Shown: positions 44,195 through 52,889, counted from the stretch's first letter. The stretch: 64,000 nucleotides of DNA from Fusibacillus kribbianus (GCF_030053595.1 NZ_JASGBQ010000004.1:98792-162791), one strand, 5' to 3'. Numbers and translations: made by a program. The notes: generated by a model from the letters alone, not told the origin.

Positions 44195-44235
44195 AAAAGC
44201 GCCGGCGGTACAGGATGACCGGCGGCGCTTTTTTC
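44195..44235. terminator. Terminator between the Dabb gene and araD
   Basis: Stem AAAAGCGCCGGCGGT/ACCGGCGGCGCTTTT with an 8-base loop. T-runs on both sides; it ends the nfnAB-Dabb transcript and isolates araD, whose start lies 19 bp away. Confidence 0.85.
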
Positions 44236-44243
44236 ACATCATT

Positions 44244-44546
44244 TTATAATTCGTAATCACAGCAGGTTCTGTCAGTCATATAAGGCTTCACACAGGCACC
44301 TGCAGCAGCCACATGATCCGGATGTACCTGATAGGCAGCCAATGCCTCCGCAGATTCAAAGGTGCTGTCAAGGACAATATCCACATTGCTGGTGGATAAG
44401 GGCGGAGCAATGACCTTTACGTCAATGACTCCCTCTGCTACAGCCTTCACCGCCTGCAGACGCTCCTCAAACTCCTTCGCGATCCGGGCTCTTTCCTCTT
44501 CGGTTACCTCCGGTTTAAACTTCCAGCTTACTAAATGCTTAACCAT
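44244..44546 (-). CDS. Dabb-domain (stress-responsive A/B barrel) protein
   Basis: 100 residues. MVKHLVSWKFKPEVTEEER at the start, DVKVIAPPLSTSNVDIVLDSTF in parts, and YQVHPDHVAAAGACVKPYMTDRTCCDYEL at the end (HPDH motif) are the dimeric alpha-beta barrel Dabb family. Biochemical role unknown. Third gene after nfnA-nfnB, 31 bp downstream, with GGGAGGAGTAATGCG. It may be a small accessory protein; no link to NfnAB is established. Confidence 0.9.
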   Translation of the reverse strand: MVKHLVSWKFKPEVTEEERARIAKEFEERLQAVKAVAEGVIDVKVIAPPLSTSNVDIVLDSTFESAEALAAYQVHPDHVAAAGACVKPYMTDRTCCDYEL

Positions 44547-44577
44547 CGCATTACTCCTCCCGGCAAACCGTCAAAGC

Positions 44578-45960
44578 TTATTTGGACAGGAACTCATGGA
44601 TGCCCTTGGCGCCTGCGCGTCCGGCCTCCATAGCCAGAATTACAGTTGCAGCACCGGTAACGGCATCACCGCCGGCATATACGCCTTCCTTGCTGGTCTT
44701 TCCGGTCTCTGCCTCTGCAACGATACATTTTCTTCTGTTGATCTCAAGACCTTCTGTTGTGGAAGAGATCAGAGGATTGGGAGAGGTTCCGAGGGACATG
44801 ATAACAGCATCTGCCTCGAGCTCAAATTCAGAGCCCTCTACGGGAACAGGACGTCTTCTGCCGGAAGCATCAGGCTCACCCAGCTCCATTTTTACACAGC
44901 GAACTGCTCTTACCCAGCCATTGTCATCGGTAAGAATCTCAACCGGGTTGGTAAGGAGGTCAAAAATAACGCCCTCTTCTTTTGCATGATGAACCTCTTC
45001 TGCTCTTGCAGGAAGCTCTGCTTCACTTCTTCTGTATACGATATGGGTCTCAGCACCGAGACGAAGTGCGGTTCTGGCCGCATCCATAGCCACGTTTCCG
45101 CCGCCTACGATAACAGCCTTCTTGCTCTCAGGCATGGGAGTTGCATAATCCTCCAGTCTGGCCTTCATCAGGTTGCTTCTGGTCAGGTACTCATTGGCAG
45201 AAAATACACCGTTGGCATTCTCTCCGGGAATACCCATGAACATGGGAAGTCCGGCACCGGAGCCGATGAATACGGCATCAAAGCCCTCTTCATTCAGAAG
45301 CTCGTCCACAGTCACAGACTTGCCGATGATCACATCTGTCTCGATCTTTACGCCCAGAGACTTCACATTCTCAACCTCGGGCTTTACAACTGCGTCCTTG
45401 GGAAGACGGAATTCCGGAATTCCGTATGTAAGCACGCCGCCGGCCTCATGAAGAGCTTCAAAGATGGTCACATCATAGCCCCACTTAGCCAGGTCGCCGG
45501 CACAGGAAAGTCCTGCAGGACCGGATCCGATCACAGCAACCTTCTTGCCGTTTAAGCTCTCTGCCTTCTTGGGCTTGATTCCGTTCTCTCTTGCCCAGTC
45601 TGCCACAAAACGCTCAAGCTTTCCGATGGCAACAGCATCACCCTTCTTGCCGCGTACACATTTTCCTTCACACTGGCTCTCCTGGGGACATACACGTCCG
45701 CATACAGCAGGCAGTGAGGAGGACTGGGTCAGGATCTCATATGCACCTGCAAAATCCTCTTCCACGATCTTTCCAATAAAACCGGGAATGTTGATGGATA
45801 CAGGGCAGCCCTGGGAACACATGGGTTTCTTGCACTGCAGGCAGCGCTTTGCCTCTGCTACAGCCTCTTCTTTATTATAACCTAAGCATACTTCTTCAAA
45901 GTTGGCTGCCCTTACCTTGGGAGCCTGCTCTCTAACGGGTACTCTTGTTAATCCTTCCAT
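44578..45960 (-). CDS. nfnB: NfnB, large subunit of NADH-dependent ferredoxin:NADP+ oxidoreductase
   Basis: 460 residues. N-terminal double [4Fe-4S] domain (CLQCKKPMCSQGCPV; CGRVCPQESQCEGKCVRG), FAD-binding VIGSGPAGLSCAGDLAKWGYDVTIFE split, and an NADPH fold with VVGGGNVAMDAARTALRLGA; ends GGDAVTGAATVILAMEAGR. Often labelled glutamate synthase small subunit (gltD), but pairing with a SudB/PyrK-like subunit directly upstream is the NfnAB layout. NfnAB bifurcates electrons of NADPH to NAD+ and ferredoxin, or the reverse. Its ATG overlaps the nfnA stop (TAATG). Confidence 0.92.
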   Translation of the reverse strand: MEGLTRVPVREQAPKVRAANFEEVCLGYNKEEAVAEAKRCLQCKKPMCSQGCPVSINIPGFIGKIVEEDFAGAYEILTQSSSLPAVCGRVCPQESQCEGKCVRGKKGDAVAIGKLERFVADWARENGIKPKKAESLNGKKVAVIGSGPAGLSCAGDLAKWGYDVTIFEALHEAGGVLTYGIPEFRLPKDAVVKPEVENVKSLGVKIETDVIIGKSVTVDELLNEEGFDAVFIGSGAGLPMFMGIPGENANGVFSANEYLTRSNLMKARLEDYATPMPESKKAVIVGGGNVAMDAARTALRLGAETHIVYRRSEAELPARAEEVHHAKEEGVIFDLLTNPVEILTDDNGWVRAVRCVKMELGEPDASGRRRPVPVEGSEFELEADAVIMSLGTSPNPLISSTTEGLEINRRKCIVAEAETGKTSKEGVYAGGDAVTGAATVILAMEAGRAGAKGIHEFLSK

Positions 45961-46847
45961 TACTTGTCACCTCCGCAGTGTCCACATCCGCCATGATGGG
46001 TAGCCCCCTCTTTAAATTTCAGAAGAGCTCTTCCTTCGGCTGTCTTATACATAGCCTGACGCTTCATGGCCTCGTCAAAATTGATCTTGTGACCGTCAAA
46101 CTCAGGTCCGTCCACACATGCAAACTTCACTTCGTCACCTACAGTCAGACGGCAGGCACCGCACATACCGGTTCCGTCAACCATAATGGGATTCATGCTG
46201 ACAACAGTAGGAATATTGTATTTCTTTGTTGCCATGCAGGTAAATTTCATCATGATCATCGGTCCGATTACAACACAGTGATCATAAGACTTGCCCTCCT
46301 CATACAGGGCGTCAAGACGCTGGGAACCATTTCCCTTGAAGCCATAGCTGCCGTCATCGGTACACATATACAGATTCTCGGCAACCTCTCTCATGGCATC
46401 CTCATAGATCAGCAGATTCTTTGTTCTTGCACCGATGATAACATCAGCGCCTACTCCATGCTCATGGAGCCATTTCACCTGGGGATATACAGGTGCAGTT
46501 CCAACACCGCCGCAGATGAACAGGATCTTCTTCTTTTTCAGCTCTTCAATATCCTCATATACCAAATCAGAAGGTCTTCCCAGGGGACCTACGAAATCCA
46601 GAATGGTGTCTCCTGCCTTCAGCTCAGCAAGCTGATGGGTTGAAGCACCGATGGGCTGGAATACGATGGTGATAATTCCCTTTTCTCTGTCGTAATCAGC
46701 GATGGTCAGGGGCACTCTCTCTCCCTTTTCATCTACTCTGATGATGACAAACTGCCCGGGCAGACAAGATTTTGCCACACGCTTTGCTTCTACATCCATC
46801 AGAATGATATTTTCTGCAAGATGTTCCGCTTTCAGAATCTTGAACAT
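45960..46847 (-). CDS. nfnA: NfnA, small subunit of NADH-dependent ferredoxin:NADP+ oxidoreductase
   Basis: 295 residues. FAD/NAD module (ERVPLTIADYDREKG, DFVGPLGRPSD, LFICGGVGTAPVYP) with a [2Fe-2S] site around DGTGMCGACRLTV...FACVDGPEF. The C-terminus has an extra Cys/His tail, HHGGCGHCGGDK. The family also appears as sulfide dehydrogenase or dihydroorotate dehydrogenase electron subunits, but the pair with NfnB fixes the call. It supplies reduced ferredoxin/NADPH balance for anaerobic metabolism such as acetogenesis. Promoter TTGAAA-17-TAAAAT upstream. Confidence 0.92.
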   Translation of the reverse strand: MFKILKAEHLAENIILMDVEAKRVAKSCLPGQFVIIRVDEKGERVPLTIADYDREKGIITIVFQPIGASTHQLAELKAGDTILDFVGPLGRPSDLVYEDIEELKKKKILFICGGVGTAPVYPQVKWLHEHGVGADVIIGARTKNLLIYEDAMREVAENLYMCTDDGSYGFKGNGSQRLDALYEEGKSYDHCVVIGPMIMMKFTCMATKKYNIPTVVSMNPIMVDGTGMCGACRLTVGDEVKFACVDGPEFDGHKINFDEAMKRQAMYKTAEGRALLKFKEGATHHGGCGHCGGDK

Positions 46848-46908
46848 TTTATTTCCTCCTTACCTTTCCTGCCGCGAGACGACATTATTCGCTCACGCTA
46901 TCTTCTAT

Positions 46909-46937
46909 ATTTTATCACTGTATTCTTTCCTTTTCAA
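46909..46937 (-). promoter_or_regulatory. Promoter of nfnAB
   Basis: On the minus strand TTGAAA (46932-46937), 17-bp spacer, TAAAAT (46909-46914). It lies just after the terminator of the upstream zinc-ribbon gene. Confidence 0.75.
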
Positions 46938-46950
46938 TAAGAAATTCAAT

Positions 46951-46990
46951 AAAAAAGCCGCCGAATCCACGAATGGATCCGACGGCTTTT
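46951..46990 (-). terminator. Terminator of the zinc-ribbon/repeat protein gene
   Basis: Stem AAAAGCCG-CGAATCCA...TGGATCCGACGGCTTTT read leftward, with TTTTTT after it. It ends the leftward signalling block, 10 bp past the stop codon at 47001. Confidence 0.9.
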
Positions 46991-47000
46991 GATCTGTTCT

Positions 47001-48155
47001 TTAATAGAGACCACCTGCTATAAGAGAAAGGATGTTGCTTCCAATGATCTTGGTAAAGATCCAGGCGATCACATAGGTTGCAACCATATTTACCAGGAAG
47101 GTAAGGAACAGCTGCCATATTCTCTTATTCTTGTCTTCAGCAAGAAATGCATCCATGCCGGCCGGAACAAAGAAATAGGTCAGCAGGCTCCCTACTGTGT
47201 AGGAAAGCATGATCATCACATAAGTGAAGCTGCTGGTAAGCGGGAGAATCAGCATGAAAAGAGCAGTCAGAAGAGTAAAGGGCATCTGAGCCAGCGCCTT
47301 CGCCGACGCCACACCAAGTCCCTGCATATAAGTCATCGGCTTCTTTGCCATACTCTTTGCAAAAACCATGACAACTGCACCCCAGATTGCAAGGATTCCC
47401 GCACCTGCAAGAATCGCCATAAAGAATGTCAGCGGTGTATTAATAATCTTTATATACCCTCCGGCAAGACTGTTTACCTTGAATCCGGCAAACAGGAAAA
47501 TCAGTGAGAAAAACAGAGTCTGGATTCCCAGGATTCCGAAAACTACGGGAGCCTTGGCAGAAACCGCAAGATTGGCAAGGGTACCTGCCGGTTTCTTATA
47601 GCTGCCGATGATGGTTCCCCAAAGCCCCTTCATATAAACACCTGCCGCTCCGGGCTGCTTCGGTGCCTGAGGAGCCCCGTACTGAGGACCGCCGTATTGA
47701 GGCTGGCCGTAAGGCTGACCGCCGTACTGAGGCTGACCCTGAGGCGCCTGACCATACTGAGGCTGGCCCTGGGGCGCCTGGCCGTACTGAGGCTGACCCT
47801 GAGGTGCCTGACCGTACTGAGGCTGACCCTGAGGTGCCTGACCGTACTGAGGCTGACCCTGAGGCACCTGACCGTACTGAGCCGGCTGACCCTGAGGCGC
47901 CTGACCGTACTGAGCCGGCTGACCCTGAGGTGCCTGACCGTACTGTACCGGCTGACCCTGAGGCGCCTGACCGTACTGAGCCGGCTGACCCTGAGGCGCC
48001 TGACCGTACTGTGCCGGCTGACCCTGAGGCGCCTGACCGTACTGTGCCGGCTGACCCTGAGGTGCTGCATTTACCTTATCCTGCTTCGGTGCCTGACAGG
48101 TACAAACTTCGCCTTCTTGTAAAGGCCTTCCACACTGATTACAAAACTTTGCCAT
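47001..48155 (-). CDS. Zinc-ribbon membrane protein with Q/G/Y-rich tandem repeats
   Basis: 384 residues. Zinc ribbon at the N-terminus ([17 protein letters not shown]), then about 150 residues of low complexity: six [15 protein letters not shown] 11-mers followed by six 10-mers (PQGQPQYGQ) and a QYGG tail. The rest has about five membrane helices (for example [22 protein letters not shown]) resembling Yip1-type proteins. Not recognised further. The Q/G/Y composition is prion-like and likely disordered. Last gene of the leftward kinase/FHA cluster; the 5' end has a strong AAGGAGGAGATAAAT. Confidence 0.85.
   Translation of the reverse strand: MAKFCNQCGRPLQEGEVCTCQAPKQDKVNAAPQGQPAQYGQAPQGQPAQYGQAPQGQPAQYGQAPQGQPVQYGQAPQGQPAQYGQAPQGQPAQYGQVPQGQPQYGQAPQGQPQYGQAPQGQPQYGQAPQGQPQYGQAPQGQPQYGGQPYGQPQYGGPQYGAPQAPKQPGAAGVYMKGLWGTIIGSYKKPAGTLANLAVSAKAPVVFGILGIQTLFFSLIFLFAGFKVNSLAGGYIKIINTPLTFFMAILAGAGILAIWGAVVMVFAKSMAKKPMTYMQGLGVASAKALAQMPFTLLTALFMLILPLTSSFTYVMIMLSYTVGSLLTYFFVPAGMDAFLAEDKNKRIWQLFLTFLVNMVATYVIAWIFTKIIGSNILSLIAGGLY
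47692..48068. repeat. Tandem 30/33-bp coding repeats (APQGQP-type)
   Basis: Twelve head-to-tail units inside the gene above, six of 33 bp then six of 30 bp. Repeat units differ at silent positions, so the array is old enough to have diverged but could still change length by slippage. All six frames stay open here, which creates false genes on the opposite strand. Confidence 0.9.
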
Positions 48156-48228
48156 ATTTATCTCCTCCTTAAATCCCGTTCCTGTCTGCTGAAACGGTTA
48201 TAATTTCTCAACATGTTCTGTTACAGAT

Positions 48229-48339
48229 TTACAGCTTTCTTTTCTTAAGGGAAAGTGCCAGATTGAAGACCAGCATCAGGATCACCGTCACACCGGCTCC
48301 GAAAAGACCGCCGTAAAACATCCACTCTCCTGCAGTCAC
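48229..48339 (-). CDS. 36-residue single-pass membrane microprotein
   Basis: Short leftward frame from GTG at 48339 to TAA at 48229-48231. It encodes M(V)TAGEWMFYGGLFGAG followed by the hydrophobic VTVILMLVFNLALSL and a basic tail KKRKL: an N-out or N-in single-pass anchor. The ribosome site AAAGGGG, 8 bp upstream, overlaps the stop codon of the kinase gene, so translation is coupled to the kinase. I do not recognise a family. Codons are used as in neighbouring genes. Probably a small partner of the kinase cluster; that is inference. Confidence 0.65.
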   Translation of the reverse strand: MTAGEWMFYGGLFGAGVTVILMLVFNLALSLKKRKL

Positions 48340-48354
48340 AGGCTCATCCCCTTT

Positions 48355-49803
48355 CTATGGCTGCCGTGAAAGCCAGCCCCCATCATAAAGCTGTGTCATA
48401 ATATCCTCAAGTACAGCCATCAGCTGGCTGTCTTTTTCACCGGAAGCTTTAAACTGAGCGGCCGCCTGATTATACCAGGTCTGAACCTCCTCGTAGCTTC
48501 TGTTTTCCACCGGAAGCTGTTCCTGCTCCTCGCAGACAGCAATTGCCATCGTCCCTGCGATCCGATAATCAGAAAATCCCTTTTCCAAAGCCAGATACAG
48601 GATCTGTCTTGCCGCCGAATACTGGTTCATGGCACGGTAAACATCAGCCACTTCCAGATAAACAGAAAGCTGTCCCGCCGCCTTCTCCTGCAAAAGCTCC
48701 TGGCAGCATGCTTCCGCCTCCGCAAATTTTCCCTGGGACACATAATCCCTGGCGTCGTCAAGCAGACTCTCCACCCTTTTGACCTCTGCCTCATCAAAAG
48801 CCGTCTCTTCATCGGCATCTGTGTCTGCCAAAGCCGCCGAACTCTCCTGTACAGCCGCTTTGGACATCTGTTCCAGCTGCTCTTCCTTCATTTTCTTCCA
48901 GCCCAGGACTGTAACAGAAAGAAAGACTGCTGTCAGGATCAGGCCCACCGAAATGCTCACACAGCGCATGGTACGGATGTACCGGAGCTTTCCTTCCCGC
49001 CCTTCCATCCGTTTCAGATCGGCAAGCATCTCCTCTGCATTTCGGTAACGATCCGACGGTTTAGGTGCCATGGCTTTTCCGATGATTCTGAGCAGTGCCT
49101 CCGGGACTCTGTCTCTGTATGCCGAAACAGGCGGAGTCTTCCTCCAATCCTTATCGGGCTTCACACCGGTTGCCATATGATAAATGGTAGCGCCAAGACT
49201 GTAGATATCCGACTGCTCGTCAACGACTGCATCCTCCTGTGCCGGTGCTGCATAGCCCTGGGAAAAGCTTAAGACCTGCTCCGGCGGTGAATAGCCGTTG
49301 CTCACAGCGAGAACTTCGTTTTCCACAGCTCCGCCAAATGAAATATTAAAATCAATCAGGCAGACGTTGCCTTCCGGCGTGATCATCACATTGGCCGGTT
49401 TAATATCCCGATGGATAATAGGAGGCCTCTGTCTGTGAAGATAGGACAGAGCCTCACACAGCTGCCTGGACCAGGTGACGACCTGATGAACCGTGAATGC
49501 CGTACCTCTTTTCAGATAATAATCCAGAGAATGACCGGGAATATAATCCATGACCGTAAAGATCTGCCCGTCAACCTCCAGAAAATCATACACCTGAGGC
49601 AGATAGGTATGACGCAGATTCTTAAGAATATCTGCCTCTCCCCGGACATTCAGCTTTCCCAGTGCATTGTCTGCCACCTTTTTTACTGCCACAAGCTTAT
49701 TTAACCGCAGATGCCTTGCCTTATAGACAATTCCTCCGCCGCCGCGGCCGATCATCTCAAGAATTTCATATGTATGATCCAGAATAACACCTGTTTCAAG
49801 CAT
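48355..49803 (-). CDS. Membrane-anchored Ser/Thr protein kinase (PknB-like) with C-terminal TPR-like region
   Basis: 482 residues. Kinase domain 8-270: glycine loop IGRGGGGIVYKA, VAVKK lysine (41), HRDIKPANVM (131-140), IDFNIS (150-155) where the usual DFG is DFN, and SNGYSPPEQ in place of the APE loop. A membrane helix follows at about 278-300 (ISVGLILTAVFLSVTVLGW). The outside part is helical and TPR-like (VADVYRAMNQYSAARQILYLALEKGF) rather than PASTA repeats, so it is not a standard PrkC. ATG at 49803 after GAGGGGAGCAGCCC. Neighbour of an FHA protein, its likely phosphothreonine reader. Confidence 0.93.
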   Translation of the reverse strand: MLETGVILDHTYEILEMIGRGGGGIVYKARHLRLNKLVAVKKVADNALGKLNVRGEADILKNLRHTYLPQVYDFLEVDGQIFTVMDYIPGHSLDYYLKRGTAFTVHQVVTWSRQLCEALSYLHRQRPPIIHRDIKPANVMITPEGNVCLIDFNISFGGAVENEVLAVSNGYSPPEQVLSFSQGYAAPAQEDAVVDEQSDIYSLGATIYHMATGVKPDKDWRKTPPVSAYRDRVPEALLRIIGKAMAPKPSDRYRNAEEMLADLKRMEGREGKLRYIRTMRCVSISVGLILTAVFLSVTVLGWKKMKEEQLEQMSKAAVQESSAALADTDADEETAFDEAEVKRVESLLDDARDYVSQGKFAEAEACCQELLQEKAAGQLSVYLEVADVYRAMNQYSAARQILYLALEKGFSDYRIAGTMAIAVCEEQEQLPVENRSYEEVQTWYNQAAAQFKASGEKDSQLMAVLEDIMTQLYDGGWLSRQP

Positions 49804-49826
49804 GGGCTGCTCCCCTCGAACATATG

Positions 49827-50822
49827 TTAAAAGAGACTCTCCATAGACTGGTTATCAATTTTCCAGGTAGAGAAAAAGAAGAATTTCTTTCCTGTCCTGA
49901 CAACTACCATATCCATATCTTCTTCCTCACTCATGCCCATGAAGCTGATACTCATTCTGACTTTCAGATTCTTTCTGGTCATTCCGTCATTTCCAACGTA
50001 GGATTCTCCTTCGGAAAGCTTGGTTATTTTCATATCAGCCAGGCTGCTTCCGAGAGCTGTAATGCTCCCCAGACCGCCCGCCTCTGAGAGAAATTCCTCT
50101 TTAGTCACATAATACCCGCTGCCCTTTTCTCCCCAATATACGCTGTCATAGACCTTTCCCATGTCTCCGCTCTTGATTCCCTTCATCATCTGATTTACAG
50201 GAGCCATGGGATCCGCCGATCTCACTCCGACAAAAACGCCTCCGCCGATCACCGCTGCCAGAAGGATCAGCACAATGGCAATAACAAGACCCTTTTTTCC
50301 TTTTTTCCCGTTCTTTCCTGCCGGCTTTTGAGGCTGTCCATAGACCGCCTGCGGGTTTCCATAGGACTGCTGACCACCGTAGGCCTGCTGGCCTCCATAA
50401 GCCTGCTGACCACCGTAAGGCTGCTGTCCGCCATAGGTCTGCTGGCTTCCATAAGCCTGCTGATCCCCATAAGGCTGCTGTCCGCCATAGGTCTGCTGAC
50501 TTCCATAAGCCTGCTGGCCTCCGTAAGGCTGCTGATCCCCATAAGGCTGCTGACTGCCGTAGGGTTGCTGACTATCACAGGCCTGCTGGCTTCCATAAAC
50601 CTGCTCTCCATTCATGTCCCGTGAAGCCTCCCGGGCCGCCTCCTGTTTTTCCGCACTCAAAAGAACCGTCGCATCCCCGTCTTCCTCACTGAAATCGGAA
50701 ACATTCACAGGGGGCACCGGAATCGGATCTGTTTTAGGCTCCGGTCTTTTCAACGGGCTTCCGCAGCTTCTGCAAAATTTAGCCGTATCGTTGTTATTAG
50801 CTCCGCAGTTTGTGCAATACAT
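49827..50822 (-). CDS. Zinc-ribbon membrane protein with YGGQQ hexapeptide repeats
   Basis: 331 residues. N-terminal zinc ribbon (CTNCGANNNDTAKFCRSCG), a proline/acidic linker, about 15 YGxQQx hexapeptides, a basic stretch and one membrane helix (LVIAIVLILLAAVIGGGVFVGV), then an outside domain of about 120 residues (VYWGEKGSGYYVTKEEFLSEAGG; DMDMVVVRTGKKFFFFSTWKID). The outside part looks like a DUF4878/NTF2-type fold, uncertain. ATG at 50822 behind GGGAGGAGAGAGT. Located between kinase and FHA genes. Confidence 0.83.
   Translation of the reverse strand: MYCTNCGANNNDTAKFCRSCGSPLKRPEPKTDPIPVPPVNVSDFSEEDGDATVLLSAEKQEAAREASRDMNGEQVYGSQQACDSQQPYGSQQPYGDQQPYGGQQAYGSQQTYGGQQPYGDQQAYGSQQTYGGQQPYGGQQAYGGQQAYGGQQSYGNPQAVYGQPQKPAGKNGKKGKKGLVIAIVLILLAAVIGGGVFVGVRSADPMAPVNQMMKGIKSGDMGKVYDSVYWGEKGSGYYVTKEEFLSEAGGLGSITALGSSLADMKITKLSEGESYVGNDGMTRKNLKVRMSISFMGMSEEEDMDMVVVRTGKKFFFFSTWKIDNQSMESLF
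50330..50612. repeat. Tandem 18-bp coding repeats (YGGQQx type)
   Basis: About 15 units of 18 bp in the gene above. As with the 30/33-bp array in the neighbouring gene, it encodes a Q/G/Y-rich linker and opens false frames on the other strand. Confidence 0.88.
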
Positions 50823-50843
50823 ACTCTCTCCTCCCTTTTTCCT

Positions 50844-51854
50844 CTATCTGATCATGAACTGGAAAGGCTCATCTGCAAGAACAAACCCATCACCATGACA
50901 AAGGCGATACTCATCACCCGGATCCAGCCGCATTCCATTGAGATAGGTAGAGTTGGTGGAATCGTGATCTACCAGATAATATTCCCCCTCATCCATCAAA
51001 ATGCTTGCGTGATGGCGGCTCACCGCCCGATTGTCCGGAATACAGAAATCCGCATCGGGACTTTTCCCTATAAGAGTCTCATCCAGAACGATCGCCATCT
51101 CGTCTCCGGTACGGATCCGGATAATATATGCTACCTCTCCGGTCTTGGAAAATGCATCCGGAATCATGATGTCAAGACTGTCATCCCCATTCTCCCATTC
51201 CGGCGCAGTCTCGTCACCGCCTGCTGCTTCCTGTTCATATTCTCCGGGCACCGGTTCATATCCGGCTGCGCCCTGCTCATATCCGTAAACCTCCGGCTCA
51301 TCCGAAGCCGCCGCCTCTGCCGACGCCGCCGCAATATCCTGCAGAATCAGAGTATCGGCCATCGCCTTGCACTGATCAAGGTTCTCTCTCCGGACTCCCT
51401 TCACGTAATTCAGAAGCGTCCGCATATTCTCCTGGTTCTGCTCCGGATTTCCTTCCATGATGGTCTGCAGCTCTGCCATCAAAAGCCGCAGCTTTTCCAC
51501 CGGACTTCTGGAATCCCTCTGCAGACCGCAGAGCCAGCGGATCTCCCCTGTCTCATTATGAACATAGACATCCGAAAGGCTCATCAAAAGCTCATTTCTC
51601 GGAATCATATAATCATCCAGATTAACCCATACATTCAGAAGACTCTTAAGGACCTGAACTGCTGCCTTTTTGGGTATTCCTGCAGAGAATATTCTGCTTA
51701 AGGGAGTAAACCCATTTGTATTATAATTGGCCTCACCGGCAGCCTCATCGATTTCCAGTCTGAACACACCATCAATGTCATTACAGAGAAGCATATGATA
51801 GGTAATACTGTCAAATAAATTTTCAGCCGGCGCCTGTCTTTCTATTCTATCCAT
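50844..51854 (-). CDS. FHA-domain protein of the kinase cluster
   Basis: 336 residues. The N-terminal ~150 residues (FDSITYHMLLCNDIDGVFRLEIDEAAGE; GIPKKAAVQVLKSLL; DDYMIPRNELLMSLSDVYVHNETGEIRWL) form an unnamed domain I associate with FHA proteins of Firmicutes (DUF6382-like); an acidic linker with YE-rich repeats follows, then a C-terminal FHA domain with IGKSPDADF, SRHHASIL and NSTYLNG. FHA domains bind phosphothreonine, so kinase targets are the expected ligands. ATG at 51854 with GGGAGCGGGACAG. Confidence 0.9.
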   Translation of the reverse strand: MDRIERQAPAENLFDSITYHMLLCNDIDGVFRLEIDEAAGEANYNTNGFTPLSRIFSAGIPKKAAVQVLKSLLNVWVNLDDYMIPRNELLMSLSDVYVHNETGEIRWLCGLQRDSRSPVEKLRLLMAELQTIMEGNPEQNQENMRTLLNYVKGVRRENLDQCKAMADTLILQDIAAASAEAAASDEPEVYGYEQGAAGYEPVPGEYEQEAAGGDETAPEWENGDDSLDIMIPDAFSKTGEVAYIIRIRTGDEMAIVLDETLIGKSPDADFCIPDNRAVSRHHASILMDEGEYYLVDHDSTNSTYLNGMRLDPGDEYRLCHGDGFVLADEPFQFMIR

Positions 51855-51878
51855 TTTTCTGTCCCGCTCCCTTCTGCC

Positions 51879-52889
51879 TTACCGCAAACACTCCCGAAGC
51901 GCCTCATGTCCCATCATCTGCTCTGCCATCTGGACAGGGCCTGCAGGAGGAAGGACCTCAATACAGCCGGCAACCGGCAGTCCGGAGTTTTCATAAAAGC
52001 GGCCGTACTGCTTATGAAACTTATTGTAAAGAAGCACGGTCTTCTGACACAGTCCCTCGCCCAGAGTCCCCAAAAGCTGCCAGATCCGGTCAAGCCGCCC
52101 ATTGGCATTGTAGGTTCCATCACTTACAAGAACCACCCGATCAGCCACACGGCAGGCAGCAATCAGGCCATGATTGACAGAAAAACTGCTGTCCACAATA
52201 ATATAACGGAACTCTCCCGAATCTACCAGCCGGCGAAGAAATGCCTCCATCCGCTCCTCAGAAATATCCATCAGCGAAAGAGGTGCTGACGCATTATCGA
52301 AAAAATAGATTCCGCTGGTATCGCGGTTGAGCACTGCCCCCATCGCCGCATCCATATCTCCGCCTTCTCCAAGCTCACGGAGTAAAAATCCAAGATCTCT
52401 CGGGTTTCCGCCCCGGAAAATGCTTCCCGGATCTCCAAGACTGTTCATATTGATATAAAGTACCTTCCGTTCTTCCGATACCAGACTTTCCGCACAGGCA
52501 GCTGCAGCGGCGGAGCATCCGCAGCCCTCGCCGGCACCTGCAAACACATAGAGCTTCACCGATGTATCCTCATATTTCAGAAGCTCATCGATTTTTCCAA
52601 GGAGCTCTCTCCGGCTCTGATAACGAAAGATCTCACCCTGCTCCTCCATGGGCTCTCCGGTCAGGTAACCCACATGAATATCACCGATAAAGGAGGGATA
52701 CTCATTTTTCAGCTCATCCGAAACGAGCACCGCCTCCACTTCACGGGAAGCAATCAGCTCATCGAGTACTGTCCTCTCGTAAACAGGAGAAAAGACATAC
52801 GTCTCACCGGCCATCTCGCCCACATACTGACAGAACCGTCCGGTATATGTAGCATCCTGGTCATATACTGCAATTCTTATCTGTCCCAT
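51879..52889 (-). CDS. CpaE/MinD-like protein with degenerate P-loop
   Basis: 336 residues. Receiver-like N-terminus (RIAVYDQDATYTGRFCQYVGEMAGE, then EAVLVSDEL) and a MinD-like ATPase fold (KVLYINMNSLGDPGS; YIIVDSSFSVNHGLIAACRVADRVVLVSDGTYNANGRL). In place of the deviant Walker A KGGxGKT it has GAGEGCGCSAA (118-128), with no lysine, so ATP hydrolysis is unlikely. CpaE-type proteins work with Tad/Flp pili, but no pilus genes are visible. Might act as a scaffold for the kinase/FHA proteins. 24 bp upstream of the FHA gene. Confidence 0.85.
   Translation of the reverse strand: MGQIRIAVYDQDATYTGRFCQYVGEMAGETYVFSPVYERTVLDELIASREVEAVLVSDELKNEYPSFIGDIHVGYLTGEPMEEQGEIFRYQSRRELLGKIDELLKYEDTSVKLYVFAGAGEGCGCSAAAAACAESLVSEERKVLYINMNSLGDPGSIFRGGNPRDLGFLLRELGEGGDMDAAMGAVLNRDTSGIYFFDNASAPLSLMDISEERMEAFLRRLVDSGEFRYIIVDSSFSVNHGLIAACRVADRVVLVSDGTYNANGRLDRIWQLLGTLGEGLCQKTVLLYNKFHKQYGRFYENSGLPVAGCIEVLPPAGPVQMAEQMMGHEALRECLR

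Noticed and set aside
44578..46847. Glutamate synthase small subunit with unrelated electron subunit
   Set aside because: The overlapping gene pair, cluster motifs and lengths fit NfnAB better; no glutamate synthase large subunit is present.
47663..48172. Repeat-filled rightward frames opposite the zinc-ribbon gene
   Set aside because: Produced by tandem repeats of 30/33 bp, which keep all frames open. No ribosome site.
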